Origin: an uncultured Erythrobacter sp.
Lineage (GTDB): Bacteria > Pseudomonadota > Alphaproteobacteria > Sphingomonadales > Sphingomonadaceae
Reading direction: 5' to 3'
Length of the DNA: 64,000 nt
NCBI GenBank assembly: GCA_947501215.1
Contig: CANMUS010000004.1
Location: forward strand, 1-64,000
The notes under the pieces are model-generated. The model saw only the letters and a list, made by a program, of their open reading frames with translations. It had not been told where the DNA came from and ran no database searches. The position numbers were made by a program, and so were the translations under genes. Of this stretch, positions 1 to 8,266 are shown one piece after another (position 1 is the stretch's first letter; the number at the start of each line of letters is the position of its first letter).

Positions 1-2
1 TC

Positions 3-248
3 TCGGACCAGACGCTACGCCCGTCGTTCTACATCACCCTCACCACAAGCAACCATCCCGCGAAGCGGGTTCGTGCAACGACGCCAAAGCAGACGCATGC
101 CGACCTTTGTTGCTTCTTCAATGCGGTCGATCATTTAGCGAAAAGCAATGGGTATCTGCAGCATCCGTTAGGGAGTTTCAGGCGACTGGGTGAAGTCGCC
201 GCACGTCAACCGACCATGTATCCTGCGTCAGACGCTGCTGTCGGGTAA
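3..248 (+). other. Possible C-terminal end of an ORF entering from the left edge
   Basis: A reading frame is open from the first bases of the window to a TAA at 246-248, giving about 81 residues with no start inside the window. It overlaps the last 43 bases of the reductase gene on the other strand, so its true end may be artefactual. The composition (Asn/His/Phe/Thr-rich central part) looks more protein-like than most shadow frames, but no family is recognised. It may be the tail of a gene from the neighbouring mobile region, or noise. Confidence 0.2.
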
Positions 249-1537
249 GCGAACATCGTCGATTGAATATCGTTTGCAGTCAGCCCATGCCGGATGGCGA
301 GACTGAAAATATTGATAAGTTCGTCAGCGTCGGGGCCGACGAGGTGTGCACCCAGAATGCGGTCCGAGCCTTTCTCGATCAGAACCTTGTGTCCATAAAT
401 CTCCTCGTTCAGACGCCGCGCCGAAAACCAGCTTGGGTGTGATCCAGCGTTCACCTCGAAATCCAAACCGGCTTCGCGCGCTTCGCGTTCCAGCGCCCCG
501 ACCCTCGCTGCGGGCGGTTCGGTGAAGAGTACGCTCGGCACGCCCCGGTAATTTGGTTTTCGACCGCTATCTTCGAGTATATTCTCCACCACGACCTTTG
601 CATCGTGACTGGAAACAGGTGTCAGAGGCGGCCCATTGGCGGCAGCGTCCCCAGCGGCGAACACTTTGTCATTGCTTTGGCTGCGGAGCTGCGGGGTAAG
701 CAACAAACCGGATTTACCCCGAGCTACTTCACCCGCCTCCAGGTCGAGTTCGCCGATTGCGGGCACTCTGCCTGCTGCATGCACTGCGAGTTCTGTCTCG
801 ATCGTGCGGTCGCCAGCGTGCACCGTGAGACCCGAGCCATTGTCCGTCACGCCGCTGACTTCCGCGTCCACAATCTCAATTCCTAGATCATCAAAACTCG
901 GCATCAGCCATCCGACGATGTCAGGGTCGAATGCCTTCAATAGACGGCCACGTTGGAGGATCGTGACTTTGGCTCCGGCGCGTGCAGCGAGATGGGCAAA
1001 TTCCGCCGCAATATAACCACCGCCGACGAACACGATCTGATCAGGAAGTGTATCCAGTTCGAGAAAGGCGTCGCTGTGGGTCAACAATTCCTCACCTTTG
1101 ATCCCAAGCGGTCGAGGGGTCGCTCCGGTTGCGATCAGTGCGTGGGAGAACCGCAGGTCGTTACCCTCCACTTTGATCCGATCGGGGCCAGCGAAGCGCG
1201 CCCTGCCGTGGAACGTTGCAACGCCCTTGCGTTCGTATTGCGCCTGTTGCTTTTCTGGGACGGGATCGGTGAAGCTGCGCTTGAAGGCCTGTAGTTCGTT
1301 CCAGTCTATTGAAGCCGACCCATGGATACCGTTCCTTTCCATTCGCCTGAAAGCTGCGAGCGCCTCCTCGCCGCTAACCATCATCTTTTTGGGGTCGCAC
1401 CCGCGAAGGGCGCACGTGCCCCCATAGGGACGATAATCGATAACCGCGCATCGCTTCCCCTCCTCGGCCATGCGATGGACAGCGACCTGCGCAGCCGTTC
1501 CGGAACCGATTGCGATGAAGTCAAACTTCTCAGCCAC
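206..1537 (-). CDS. FAD-dependent pyridine nucleotide-disulfide oxidoreductase (mer-locus reductase, MerA/glutathione-reductase-like)
   Basis: This is a 443-residue class I flavoprotein disulfide reductase. An N-terminal FAD site (IGSGTAAQVA, residues ~10-19) precedes the redox-active cysteine pair in CALRGCDPKK (~42-51). A central NAD(P)H-binding GGGYIAAEFA (~172-181) and an AAGDAA second FAD motif (~296) follow. It lacks the N-terminal metal-binding domain of classical MerA and the C-terminal vicinal cysteines; it ends in AYPTAASDAGYMVG, with Tyr where glutathione reductase and lipoamide dehydrogenase have the catalytic His. The GTG start overlaps the preceding gene by 8 nt, so it is the last gene of a merT-led operon. 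Its place suggests thiol or Hg(II)-linked redox chemistry, but mercuric reduction is not proven by the residues. Confidence 0.8.
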   Translation of the reverse strand: MAEKFDFIAIGSGTAAQVAVHRMAEEGKRCAVIDYRPYGGTCALRGCDPKKMMVSGEEALAAFRRMERNGIHGSASIDWNELQAFKRSFTDPVPEKQQAQYERKGVATFHGRARFAGPDRIKVEGNDLRFSHALIATGATPRPLGIKGEELLTHSDAFLELDTLPDQIVFVGGGYIAAEFAHLAARAGAKVTILQRGRLLKAFDPDIVGWLMPSFDDLGIEIVDAEVSGVTDNGSGLTVHAGDRTIETELAVHAAGRVPAIGELDLEAGEVARGKSGLLLTPQLRSQSNDKVFAAGDAAANGPPLTPVSSHDAKVVVENILEDSGRKPNYRGVPSVLFTEPPAARVGALEREAREAGLDFEVNAGSHPSWFSARRLNEEIYGHKVLIEKGSDRILGAHLVGPDADELINIFSLAIRHGLTANDIQSTMFAYPTAASDAGYMVG

Positions 1538-1742
1538 TACAGCAATTTCCCTCTTGGATCGGTGGGCAGGGGACCGTGCCGTATGAACAGAACACGCAGC
1601 AATCGCCGTGAAGCGGCTGAAGGCGTACGCCGCAGCCCGAGCAATTATAGAAAAACATGCAGGCGTTGGTCGGCATTTCCTCTTCCTTCTCGTGCCCGCA
1701 CTCAGGGCAACGCAGGCGAGAAATCAAAATCAGTTCAGCCAT
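1530..1742 (-). CDS. GDCCVxC-type small cysteine-rich protein
   Basis: A 70-residue protein with an N-terminal CPECGHEKEEEMP segment, a second cysteine cluster, and the signature GDCCVFCSYGTVPCPPIQ near the end. This is the GDCCVxC family, known from mer and arsenic-type operons; members are probable metal or thiol carriers and some are selenoproteins. Here all positions are ordinary Cys. The ATG at 1740-1742 starts MAELIL and overlaps the merT stop by 8 nt; an earlier in-frame start at 1757 would lie further inside merT and is less likely. Its 3' end overlaps the reductase start by 8 nt. It may occupy the niche of MerP or MerF, which are not seen here. Confidence 0.8.
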   Translation of the reverse strand: MAELILISRLRCPECGHEKEEEMPTNACMFFYNCSGCGVRLQPLHGDCCVFCSYGTVPCPPIQEGNCCSG

Positions 1743-2082
1743 AAAAGAAAGCTCCAATTAGCAATACCGCACCGATAGCGATCCCTACGGCGGTCAAAAC
1801 CCGATAGGTTGGTGAGCCACAACTCCCATCAGCCGGGCACGTTCGGGCGGTGTGAAATTGCCAAAGTAGTCGGAGGGTTGCCGCGAAAAGCAGAACCGAT
1901 GCGAGGATAAGAAGCGGTGACCGATAGGGCGCTACGACCGGTGAAACACTGCCAAGCCAAGCCGAACCCACGCCTACCGACGCCAGTGCCAAAGGAAGCG
2001 CACAGCAAGCAGCAGCACCGAATGCTGCAAAGAGGCCGCCGCCCGTAGCTAATCCGTTCCACCAAGTGCCAAGGCTGCGCAT
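1735..2082 (-). CDS. merT: Mercuric transport protein MerT
   Basis: A 115-residue inner-membrane protein with three predicted hydrophobic segments. The vicinal cysteine pair in GAAACCALPLALASVG lies in the first transmembrane helix, and a second pair (TCPADGSC) lies in the loop before the last helix. Both are the canonical Hg(II)-relay positions of MerT. The ATG at 2080-2082 is chosen because it begins MRSLGTWWNG just before helix 1; longer upstream frames would run through the promoter. It is first in an operon with two downstream genes and divergent from merR, whose operator lies 35 bases upstream. No merP was found. Confidence 0.88.
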   Translation of the reverse strand: MRSLGTWWNGLATGGGLFAAFGAAACCALPLALASVGVGSAWLGSVSPVVAPYRSPLLILASVLLFAATLRLLWQFHTARTCPADGSCGSPTYRVLTAVGIAIGAVLLIGAFFYG

Positions 2083-2116
2083 TGATTGTCCTTTTGCAGA
2101 ATCCGAGTCGCAGCCG

Positions 2117-2147
2117 TATCTACTGTCTGTAGCAACTACAGACTCAA
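2117..2147 (-). promoter_or_regulatory. merT promoter with MerR operator (19-bp spacer)
   Basis: On the minus strand a -35 TTGAGT (2142-2147) and a -10 TAGATA (2117-2122) are separated by exactly 19 bp. This long spacing is the hallmark of MerR-activated promoters. The spacer contains a perfect 8-bp inverted repeat, GTCTGTAG/CTACAGAC (2125-2132 and 2136-2143, spacer CAA). It lies between divergent merR and merT, so MerR probably activates merT and represses itself here. Confidence 0.88.
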
Positions 2148-2157
2148 GGGGTTTTGT

Positions 2158-2547
2158 GTGAAAATCGGTGAAGTGTCGAAGCAAACCGGATGCAACATCG
2201 AGACGATCCGCTATTACGAACGGATCGGCGTGATTGAGCCGCCCCCGCGCAAGGGTGCTTACCGCGATTATGGTCCGTCGGATATAGAGCGCCTCCGTTT
2301 CATCCGGCGCGCACGAGAACTCGGCTTTTCGCTTGAAGAGGTGCAAGCACTGCTCGATCTTGCGCCCCGACCGCAGAAGAATTGCGATCGAGTGCAATCG
2401 ATCGCCGAACAGCACCTATCAAATGTTCGCACCAAGCTAGCAGATCTCAAACGGATGGAAATTGCTCTCGCCACATTGGTCGAACAGTGCGGCACAGGGA
2501 ATCATGATCAATGTCCGGTGGTAGAGAGTTTAACCGGTAACGACTGA
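2158..2547 (+). CDS. merR: MerR, mercury-responsive transcriptional regulator
   Basis: A 129-residue MerR-family activator. The winged helix (KIGEVSKQTGCNIETIRYYE) is N-terminal, followed by the dimerisation helix. Three cysteines sit at the Hg-binding positions: one in PQKNCDRV at the start of the dimerisation helix and a C-terminal pair in EQCGTGNHDQC. The GTG at 2158 gives the family's usual N terminus (V/MKIGEVSK); upstream starts would extend into the operator. It is divergent from merT and next to a 19-bp-spacer promoter. The spacing of the last two cysteines is CX7C, close to CX8C in Tn501-type MerR, so a related soft-metal specificity cannot be excluded. Confidence 0.88.
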   Translation: MKIGEVSKQTGCNIETIRYYERIGVIEPPPRKGAYRDYGPSDIERLRFIRRARELGFSLEEVQALLDLAPRPQKNCDRVQSIAEQHLSNVRTKLADLKRMEIALATLVEQCGTGNHDQCPVVESLTGND

Positions 2548-2957
2548 AACGGCCGCGCAGCAAGGTTCGAGCGCACCAGATAAAACCGGCAGCTATTCAC
2601 CCCATTTCGGAAATCACGGCGCCGCTCGGAACCTCCTGAAAGCGGACGTCACCGAAGTCCGACCGCTATGACCGCATTTCGGGAGTCGCGGGCGATTGAG
2701 CGAATGACCGAAAATGAAGCGCGAAGCAGAACCGATTAGGGCAAGTCAGTGGAAATTCTCCAATGATTTGAGTGCCCATCTTTGTCCTTTTCTGGGCACC
2801 AGTAGTTTCTTCGCGCGACATCGCGATCGGGTGGAATTCATTGAAAATAATTGAGAAAATCTCGGGCGAGCTTCGTGGTTGGTCGCCGGAGGTTGCGTTA
2901 ATTCGCATGTTTGGGGGGGGGCAGTTTGGGGGTCTTTTTTCATTCGACCCCCAACCT
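2548..2957. other. Non-coding left flank of the island
   Basis: No convincing gene lies between merR and the 3' end of the integrase. The stretch contains the ~50-bp direct repeat at 2752-2801, and a G-rich tract (about 2910-2936) with TTTGGGGG blocks immediately behind the integrase stop. Such G-blocks are often seen behind P4-type integrases. An A/T-rich stretch at about 2832-2862 resembles sequence at 18324-18350 beside the second integrase. Confidence 0.5.
2752..2801 (+). repeat. Att-like direct repeat, copy A
   Basis: This 50-bp segment is repeated in the same orientation at 29950-29999 (copy B) and 36960-37008 (copy C). By eye, A and B agree at 38 of 50 positions. Each copy carries TTTGAGTGCCC and ends in GGCACCA; copy A has inverted arms GTGCCCA and TGGGCAC around a spacer, like a tyrosine-recombinase core site. 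It lies about 150 bp from the 3' end of the intact integrase, so it may be one end of the integrated element. Confidence 0.6.
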
Positions 2958-4157
2958 CTAGACCGCATTCATCTGCCTCAGAGAATCGATCTTGTCTGAC
3001 CACCACTGCATCATCCTTACGCGCTCGTCCCAATATTGTGTGCGGTTGTAGACTGCACGGACGGCATTGCTGTCTTGGTGCGCCAAAGCGCGTTCGATGG
3101 CATCAGGATGAAACTCGTTACTCTCGTTCAGTAGCGAGGAGGCGGTGGTGCGAAAACCATGGGCAGTCATGATTCCCCCATATCCCATCCGCTTGAGCGC
3201 GCCGGTGACGGCGTTCTCGGAGAGCGGCTTCTTGGGATTGAAGCTCGGAAACACATATTCGCTGTAGGCGGCGACGTCCTTCATGGAACGGATGATGCAG
3301 ATTGCTTGCCGAGAAAGAGGCACGCGGTGCTCACGACGCTTCTTGGTTTTGCCCGCCGGGATCGTCCAAATAGCTGCTTCGAAATCAACATCAGCCCACT
3401 TCATCGTGCGGATCTCACCAGGACGCTGAAAAAGGTGCGCCGAGAGCTTCATGGCGGCATTGGTGGACGGAAAGCCGCTATACCTATCAATTGCTCGCAG
3501 CAGCTCTGCTAGCGCCTTTGGTTCGATCACTGCGGGGTGATGGCGAACAGACGGTGTAGCCAGCGCCCCTCGCAGCGCCGAAGCAGGATTGTTCTCTGCA
3601 CGGCCAGTCGCGATAGCATAATCGAGCACGCGCCCAACAAGCGACCGGAGCCTTCGAGCAGTCTCGCGCCGACCAGACTCCTGAATGTCGTTCAATGCCG
3701 CAAGGAGAAGCGGTGCGGTGATCTCCCTGACCGGCACGCGGCCGAGTTTAGGTTCGACCAACGAGAGCAGCCACTCGTTCTTTTTGCGGGTAGCATAACC
3801 GATCGCCTTGTCGCCGTCATTCGCTCGCTTTGCGTTAAATTCGCGCGCAACGGAAGCAAACGTATGTTCGGCTGCGAGCTGCGCTTCGAGTTTTTGATCG
3901 CGGCGCTGCTGAAGCGGATCGACCCCATCAGCGACCAAAGCGCGTGCTTCATCTCGTTTTGCGCGGGCTGACTTGAGGCTTACATCAGGAAATGGGCCAA
4001 AGCTGATTTTCTTCTTCTTCCCTTGAAAGGAGTAGCGAAGATGCCAGCGCTTTGATCCGTTCGGCGACACTTGAAGATACAGCCCTCTCTCGTCCGGTAG
4101 CTTCCATGGTCTCGATCGCGGCAGCGCAGCTTCAATCTCTTTGACGGTCAGCGGCAT
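2958..4157 (-). CDS. P4-type tyrosine integrase (DUF4102 N-terminal domain)
   Basis: A site-specific recombinase of about 399 residues. The N terminus (LTVKEIEAALPRS, then GLYLQVSPNGSKRWHLRY) is the DUF4102 arm-binding domain of P4/prophage-type integrases. The catalytic domain looks intact: Arg in FQRPGEIRTMKW, HGFR, the His in LAHQD and the nucleophile Tyr in AVYNRTQYW. Either GTG 4160 or the adjacent ATG 4157 can start it; the ATG is preferred. It overlaps or abuts the AlpA-like gene and lies next to att-like repeat copy A. It is the only complete integrase in the window and could mobilise the defence island. Confidence 0.88.
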   Translation of the reverse strand: MPLTVKEIEAALPRSRPWKLPDERGLYLQVSPNGSKRWHLRYSFQGKKKKISFGPFPDVSLKSARAKRDEARALVADGVDPLQQRRDQKLEAQLAAEHTFASVAREFNAKRANDGDKAIGYATRKKNEWLLSLVEPKLGRVPVREITAPLLLAALNDIQESGRRETARRLRSLVGRVLDYAIATGRAENNPASALRGALATPSVRHHPAVIEPKALAELLRAIDRYSGFPSTNAAMKLSAHLFQRPGEIRTMKWADVDFEAAIWTIPAGKTKKRREHRVPLSRQAICIIRSMKDVAAYSEYVFPSFNPKKPLSENAVTGALKRMGYGGIMTAHGFRTTASSLLNESNEFHPDAIERALAHQDSNAVRAVYNRTQYWDERVRMMQWWSDKIDSLRQMNAV

Positions 4158-4342
4158 CACGATGCTCCAGCTTGAACTGCGTGACGCTGGACAAGCGCTT
4201 CAACAGACTCAGCAGGAATAAGCGTCGCGCGCCCAAGCTTGATCTTCTGGAGCTCGCCATCGCGAAGGAGCTTGTGAATGGTGGTTTTGCCTAGGCCGAG
4301 AGCCTGTGCAACTTCGTCAATTTTGTAGGTTAAACGTTTCAC
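4157..4342 (-). CDS. AlpA/excisionase-like helix-turn-helix protein
   Basis: A 61-residue DNA-binding protein (KIDEVAQALGLGKTTIHKLL, then IKLGRATLIPAESVEALV) of the MerR-like excisionase type. It probably binds at the att sites or the integrase promoter to control excision. The GTG at 4342 is preceded by AAGGAAG at good ribosome-binding distance; an upstream in-frame start would add an uncharacteristic Cys/His-rich leader. Its stop overlaps the integrase start, so the two are translationally coupled. It is divergent from the XRE regulator at 4486. Confidence 0.75.
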   Translation of the reverse strand: MKRLTYKIDEVAQALGLGKTTIHKLLRDGELQKIKLGRATLIPAESVEALVQRHAVQAGAS

Positions 4343-4448
4343 GTGGGTCTTCCTTGTGTGTCTTTGTGAGCATGCGTGATCAGTCGCACACATCTACGGT
4401 TGCAGGAGTGCGTTCTAGATAACACACATACAGGTCATGTCAATATGT

Positions 4449-4485
4449 TTGACACGCATGCGTGTGATCTGCCATCCTACCACCT
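4449..4485 (+). promoter_or_regulatory. Operator and promoter of the XRE gene, apparently leaderless
   Basis: TTGACA (4449-4454) and CATCCT (4473-4478) form a sigma-70-like promoter with an 18-bp spacer. The spacer contains the 14-bp palindrome ACACGCATGCGTGT (4452-4465). The start codon lies 7 nt after the -10 box, so the transcript would begin at or very near the ATG with no ribosome-binding site. The same arrangement precedes the gene at 5103. Confidence 0.6.
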
Positions 4486-5025
4486 ATGGAGAATGACTAT
4501 CCTTTTGCAGACACGCTCGCATGCCGGATGCTTGCCGAAGGCATTGCACGGGCGAGGGAAGATAATGGCCTTAGCGTCAGGCAGATCGGCAAACAGATGG
4601 GTTACAAGACAGCGGTTGTTCTGAGCCACATGGCCACTGGTCGCGTCCCGATCCCAATAGACCGAGCTGAAGAACTAGCCGGGATATTGGGCATGGCGAA
4701 AAGCGCCTTCTTAAGGGCTGTTCTCATTCAACGTCACCCTGACGTGGACTGGGAGTCGTTGTCCTCAAGTCATCAACCGGGCAGTCCTGACAACCTTGCA
4801 TTCGAACTTGAAGCTATTCTCGGCGCTCGACTAAAGGATCTCACTCGCGAACAGCGGGCTGTATTGCGCGAAGTCGTGGGCGAACGTTCCCCGCAGAAGC
4901 GATGGTTGTCCGTTCACGAACTGTATGTTGTGGAAGTTCTGCGCAATGCATTTCCGCAGCTTCAGACGGAAGGGATGGATCCTGACGGATTGGAAAAACT
5001 TATCTCGGCATTGAGTGAGACGTAG
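4486..5025 (+). CDS. XRE-type helix-turn-helix regulator of the integrative element
   Basis: A 179-residue protein. Residues ~10-65 form a phage-repressor-like HTH (ARAREDNGLSVRQIGKQMGY, then VVLSHMATGRVPIPIDRAEELA). The C-terminal part is helical, contains LTREQRAVLREVVGE, and is of unknown role. It is divergent from the AlpA-like gene and integrase, the position of a repressor that maintains the integrated state. The palindrome overlapping its own promoter, repeated before the next gene, suggests that it represses itself and the gene at 5103 (inference). The ATG has no Shine-Dalgarno sequence. Confidence 0.75.
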   Translation: MENDYPFADTLACRMLAEGIARAREDNGLSVRQIGKQMGYKTAVVLSHMATGRVPIPIDRAEELAGILGMAKSAFLRAVLIQRHPDVDWESLSSSHQPGSPDNLAFELEAILGARLKDLTREQRAVLREVVGERSPQKRWLSVHELYVVEVLRNAFPQLQTEGMDPDGLEKLISALSET

Positions 5026-5063
5026 CTCAACACCAAAGGTGCGTGCCGAATAGAATGCAATTT

Positions 5064-5102
5064 TTGTGGCGGACACGCGTGTTGTTTGCTATCCTATGTG
5101 TT
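5064..5102 (+). promoter_or_regulatory. Second copy of the operator/leaderless promoter
   Basis: The palindrome ACACGCGTGT (5073-5082), followed by TATCCT (5090-5095) and an ATG 7 nt later, repeats the geometry found before the XRE gene, minus 4 bases in the centre of the palindrome. A good -35 box is not evident (TTGTGG at 5064-5069 is weak and badly spaced). It is probably bound by the same regulator. Confidence 0.5.
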
Positions 5103-5564
5103 ATGGGAACGACACAACCACCGCTGAAAGAACGCGCAGCGATCACCAACTGGTGCGCAAATGATAATTATACGCACGCTATCACATTGAATACGGACAG
5201 GGAGCTGACGCTGCCGCGCCTCAGAAGCATCTGCTCCACCTTCTGCCACAGGCTGGATAAGCGAGTGCTGAGAGTGCGTAACCTGAGCGGCATTCCCGTC
5301 GAGAGCCGCACACGAGCAATCTTCTTCCCGGAGAATCTCGAGACCAACGCACACTTGCACGGCCTCGCCGATTTCGCTCACGCGTTGCAGACCCTGGGGA
5401 GCGAAGGACTGCTCAAGATGGAAGTTCGCTTTGCTTGGATGGCAGCAACTCGAGGCGCTGGATCTGTGCACCTCGAGTCCGCTCCCGACCGGGGATGGGC
5501 CGAATATTCGACAAAGGGCTTCGACGGCACTTATTTTTTGGCTGCTGATTTCCACCCGCAATAG
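5103..5564 (+). CDS. Hypothetical protein co-regulated with the XRE gene
   Basis: A 153-residue soluble protein with no confident family assignment. It contains HAITLNTDRELTLPRLRS and, near the middle, ENLETNAHLHGLADF. The HLH pattern recalls the HUH motif of replication initiators and relaxases, but no catalytic Tyr context was recognised, so this is only a hint. The ATG at 5103 is chosen because the shared operator/-10 sits at fixed distance; a longer frame from 5043 would run over the operator. It lies between the island regulator and the restriction genes. Confidence 0.55.
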   Translation: MGTTQPPLKERAAITNWCANDNYTHAITLNTDRELTLPRLRSICSTFCHRLDKRVLRVRNLSGIPVESRTRAIFFPENLETNAHLHGLADFAHALQTLGSEGLLKMEVRFAWMAATRGAGSVHLESAPDRGWAEYSTKGFDGTYFLAADFHPQ

Positions 5565-5836
5565 GCCCAACCTACATACCCGCCGCGATCGCGGGGACTG
5601 TGCCCCAGCCGCCGGCGGGTCTCCACAGACGCCATATGGCAGTTGCCGACAGCCTCGGCAGCATTCCTGGACCTATGGGGAAATGCCAAAGGTGACCTCA
5701 TGAATTGAAGGGCCTTAGTATGGCAGGTTGTCAGCGCTCACATGCTTTATCCAAAGCCAGCCCTGCATTGCCCACCCGACTTCCATGAAACTCTCTGTCA
5801 CGGTGATTGCATCAATAACGATCAAAAAGGTGATGC

Positions 5837-6097
5837 ATGAGACTCTTTACCGCCGAAGACATCAAGTTCGAACCCGTGGTCATGATGGCTCTCCACGAGC
5901 ATGATGTGATCTCTAGCTTTCATTGGGCGCTCATGAATGGCTTTGGCTTCTGGCCAAGCATGGATATGACCGTTCGCGCAAGGCATGTGAACAGTCTGCC
6001 TCGCTCTGACGACCTGTGGCGCCTCCTCGCAGAAAATGACAGGGGCTTCGCGACATTAGGCAAGGATGGTTGGAAGCGAGTGCCCTACCGAACTTAG
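5837..6097 (+). CDS. Small hypothetical protein (86 aa)
   Basis: MRLFTAEDIKFEPVVMMALH begins an 86-residue frame preceded by AAAAGGTG at ribosome-binding distance. The protein is rich in aromatic residues and Met in the middle (SFHWALMNGFGFWPSMD) and ends with basic residues. No family was recognised. It sits alone between the 5103 gene and the type I restriction operon in the same direction. Confidence 0.45.
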   Translation: MRLFTAEDIKFEPVVMMALHEHDVISSFHWALMNGFGFWPSMDMTVRARHVNSLPRSDDLWRLLAENDRGFATLGKDGWKRVPYRT

Positions 6098-6445
6098 CAA
6101 GTGCTTGGCGCGTTGCATGGGTCTTCTAGGGAGTGCTTTCCATTCCAAGCAACGCGCCGCCTTTGAAAGCTACTCTTAGTTCCCAATTCCGAGAAGTCCT
6201 AGATCACGATCCACTTCTCCATCCGGAACCCGCCTATCCGCCGAAGTCGGCGCCCATTGCCCTTGCATCGAGGGCAGATGCTTCGAAACCTTGCAACGAG
6301 GCAAATCTAAGAAAACCGGGAGATTCGCCGCATCGCGCCGTCCCGGAATTAAGCTCCACGTCAATAGACCGACACGGACAGACTTTACTTAATGATCTTG
6401 CCCGACGGATTGCTCTTCGCCAAAGAAAGCCTGAGGGGAATCTAG
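6098..6445 (+). other. Leader region of the hsd operon
   Basis: There is no supported gene. A 10-bp inverted repeat, GGCGCGTTGC (6107-6116) and GCAACGCGCC (6149-6158), has a 32-nt spacer and no T-run, so it is more likely a regulatory or folding feature than a terminator. A GAGGGGA ribosome-binding site precedes the GTG of hsdM. Short frames in this stretch are not convincing. Confidence 0.4.
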
Positions 6446-8266
6446 GTGAATCATCAATCTCTTTCGGCGTTTATCTGGTCGGTCGCGGACCTCCTGCGCG
6501 GCGACTACAAGCAATCGGAATACGGGCGGGTTATCCTGCCTTTCACGGTGCTCCGGCGCCTCGACTGCGTGCTCGCACCCACCAAGGAAGCGGTTCTCGA
6601 AGCAGCTAGTAAGGGCCACCCCTACCCGATGCTGCTGCGCGCATCCGGCACGACCTTCTTCAACCGCAGTCCGCTCGATCTCGTGAAGCTGGTCGGCGAT
6701 CAGGACAACATCGCCACCAACCTCTTGAGCTACGTGCAGGGGTTCTCGCCGGAGGTGCGCGACATCTTCGAGCAGTTCGAGTTCTCTGCGCAGATCGACA
6801 GGCTCGCCAAAAACGGTCTGCTCTATCAGGTCTCCGAGCGGTTTGCTGGCATTGACCTCCACCCCAGCGCCGTCGATAACAACCAGATGGGGCTCGTCTT
6901 CGAGGAGCTGATCCGGCGCTTCGCGGAGATCTCGAACGAGACGGCTGGTGAGCACTTCACCCCGCGCGAAGTCATCCGGCTTATGGTCAACCTGATCTTC
7001 GTCGAGGATGACGATGTGCTGTCCAAGCCCAGCGTCGTGCGCACCATCTATGACCCAACGGCAGGCACTGGTGGCATGCTCTCGATCGCCGGGGAATATT
7101 TGCACGAGCATAACCCGCAGGCGCACCTCACCATGTCGGGGCAGGAGCTGAACCCGGAGTCCTACGCGATCTGCAAGGCCGACATGCTCATCAAGGGGCA
7201 GGACATCACCAAGATCGTGCAGGGCAACACGCTCTCTGATGACGGTCACCCCGGCCAGACCTTCGACTACATGCTCTCCAACCCACCCTTCGGCGTGGAA
7301 TGGAAGAAGGTGCAGAAGGAGGTGAAGGACGAGCACCAACGGCTGGGCCATGCCGGCCGCTTTGGTCCCGGCCTACCGCGCGTGTCCGATGGCTCGCTGC
7401 TGTTTTTGATGCACTTGCTGTCAAAAATGCGGCCGAAGGCTGAAGGCGGCTGCCGCTTCGGCATCGTGCTCAACGGCTCACCGCTATTCACCGGCGCGGC
7501 TGGTAGCGGAGAGAGCGAGATCAGGCGCTATGTGCTGGAGAACGACCTCGTGGAGGCGATCATCGCGCTGCCAACCGACATGTTCTACAACACCGGCATC
7601 GCCACCTATGTCTGGATCCTGTCGAACAAGAAGCCAGCAGAACGTGATGGCAAGGTGCAGCTGATCGACGCCAGTAGCTTCTGGCAGCGCATGCGCAAAT
7701 CGCTTGGCAGCAAACGCAAGCAGATGAGCCACGACCAGATTGACGAAGTGACGCAGCTGTTCGGCGCGTTTGTCGAGGCGGAGCTGGCGACCGTGCTGGA
7801 TGCAGGGGGTGAAGAGGTCGCCCGGCAGGTTGTGCGCGAGGGCGACACGGCACCTGCCGCGCCTGAAGGTGGTAAGGTGAAACTCGCACCGCTCTCACGC
7901 ATCTTCGACAACAGGAGCTTTGGATACCAGACCATCACGGTCGAGCAGCCGGAGCGGGACGAGCACGGCAAGCCGGTTCTTGGGCAGCGTGGCAAGGCCA
8001 AAGGCAAGCCACTTGCTGACACCAGCCTGCGCGACACCGAGAATGTCCCGTTGGCCGAGGACGTTGTCGCCTATTTCGAGCGTGAGGTGAAACCGCATGC
8101 ACCGGATGCATGGATCGACAAGTCAAAGACCAAGGTCGGCTATGAGATCCCGTTCAACCGGCATTTCTACGTGTTCGAGCCTCCTCGCCCACTGGCGGAG
8201 ATCGACGCGGACCTCGGCGAAGTGTCGGACCGCATTCGCGCACTGTTGCAGGATATAGCGGCGTGA
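6446..8266 (+). CDS. hsdM: Type I restriction-modification system methyltransferase subunit HsdM
   Basis: A 606-residue N6-adenine methyltransferase. The N-terminal helical HsdM domain ([27 protein letters not shown]) leads to the SAM-binding motif [10 protein letters not shown] (~203-212) and the catalytic NPPF (~279-282). C-terminal helices contact HsdS. It methylates the site defined by HsdS and forms the M2S core. The GTG start is supported by a GAGGGGA site. The 3' end overlaps hsdS by 4 nt (GTGA), so the subunits are translationally coupled. Confidence 0.95.
   Translation: MNHQSLSAFIWSVADLLRGDYKQSEYGRVILPFTVLRRLDCVLAPTKEAVLEAASKGHPYPMLLRASGTTFFNRSPLDLVKLVGDQDNIATNLLSYVQGFSPEVRDIFEQFEFSAQIDRLAKNGLLYQVSERFAGIDLHPSAVDNNQMGLVFEELIRRFAEISNETAGEHFTPREVIRLMVNLIFVEDDDVLSKPSVVRTIYDPTAGTGGMLSIAGEYLHEHNPQAHLTMSGQELNPESYAICKADMLIKGQDITKIVQGNTLSDDGHPGQTFDYMLSNPPFGVEWKKVQKEVKDEHQRLGHAGRFGPGLPRVSDGSLLFLMHLLSKMRPKAEGGCRFGIVLNGSPLFTGAAGSGESEIRRYVLENDLVEAIIALPTDMFYNTGIATYVWILSNKKPAERDGKVQLIDASSFWQRMRKSLGSKRKQMSHDQIDEVTQLFGAFVEAELATVLDAGGEEVARQVVREGDTAPAAPEGGKVKLAPLSRIFDNRSFGYQTITVEQPERDEHGKPVLGQRGKAKGKPLADTSLRDTENVPLAEDVVAYFEREVKPHAPDAWIDKSKTKVGYEIPFNRHFYVFEPPRPLAEIDADLGEVSDRIRALLQDIAA

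Noticed and set aside
605..1744. Plus-strand open frames antisense to the reductase
   Set aside because: They mirror the minus-strand gene, which has clear flavoprotein motifs; the plus-strand products show no domain or ribosome-binding site.
6107..6158. 10-bp inverted repeat as a terminator or attachment site
   Set aside because: The spacer is 32 nt, there is no T-run and no second copy; kept only as a note in the leader region.
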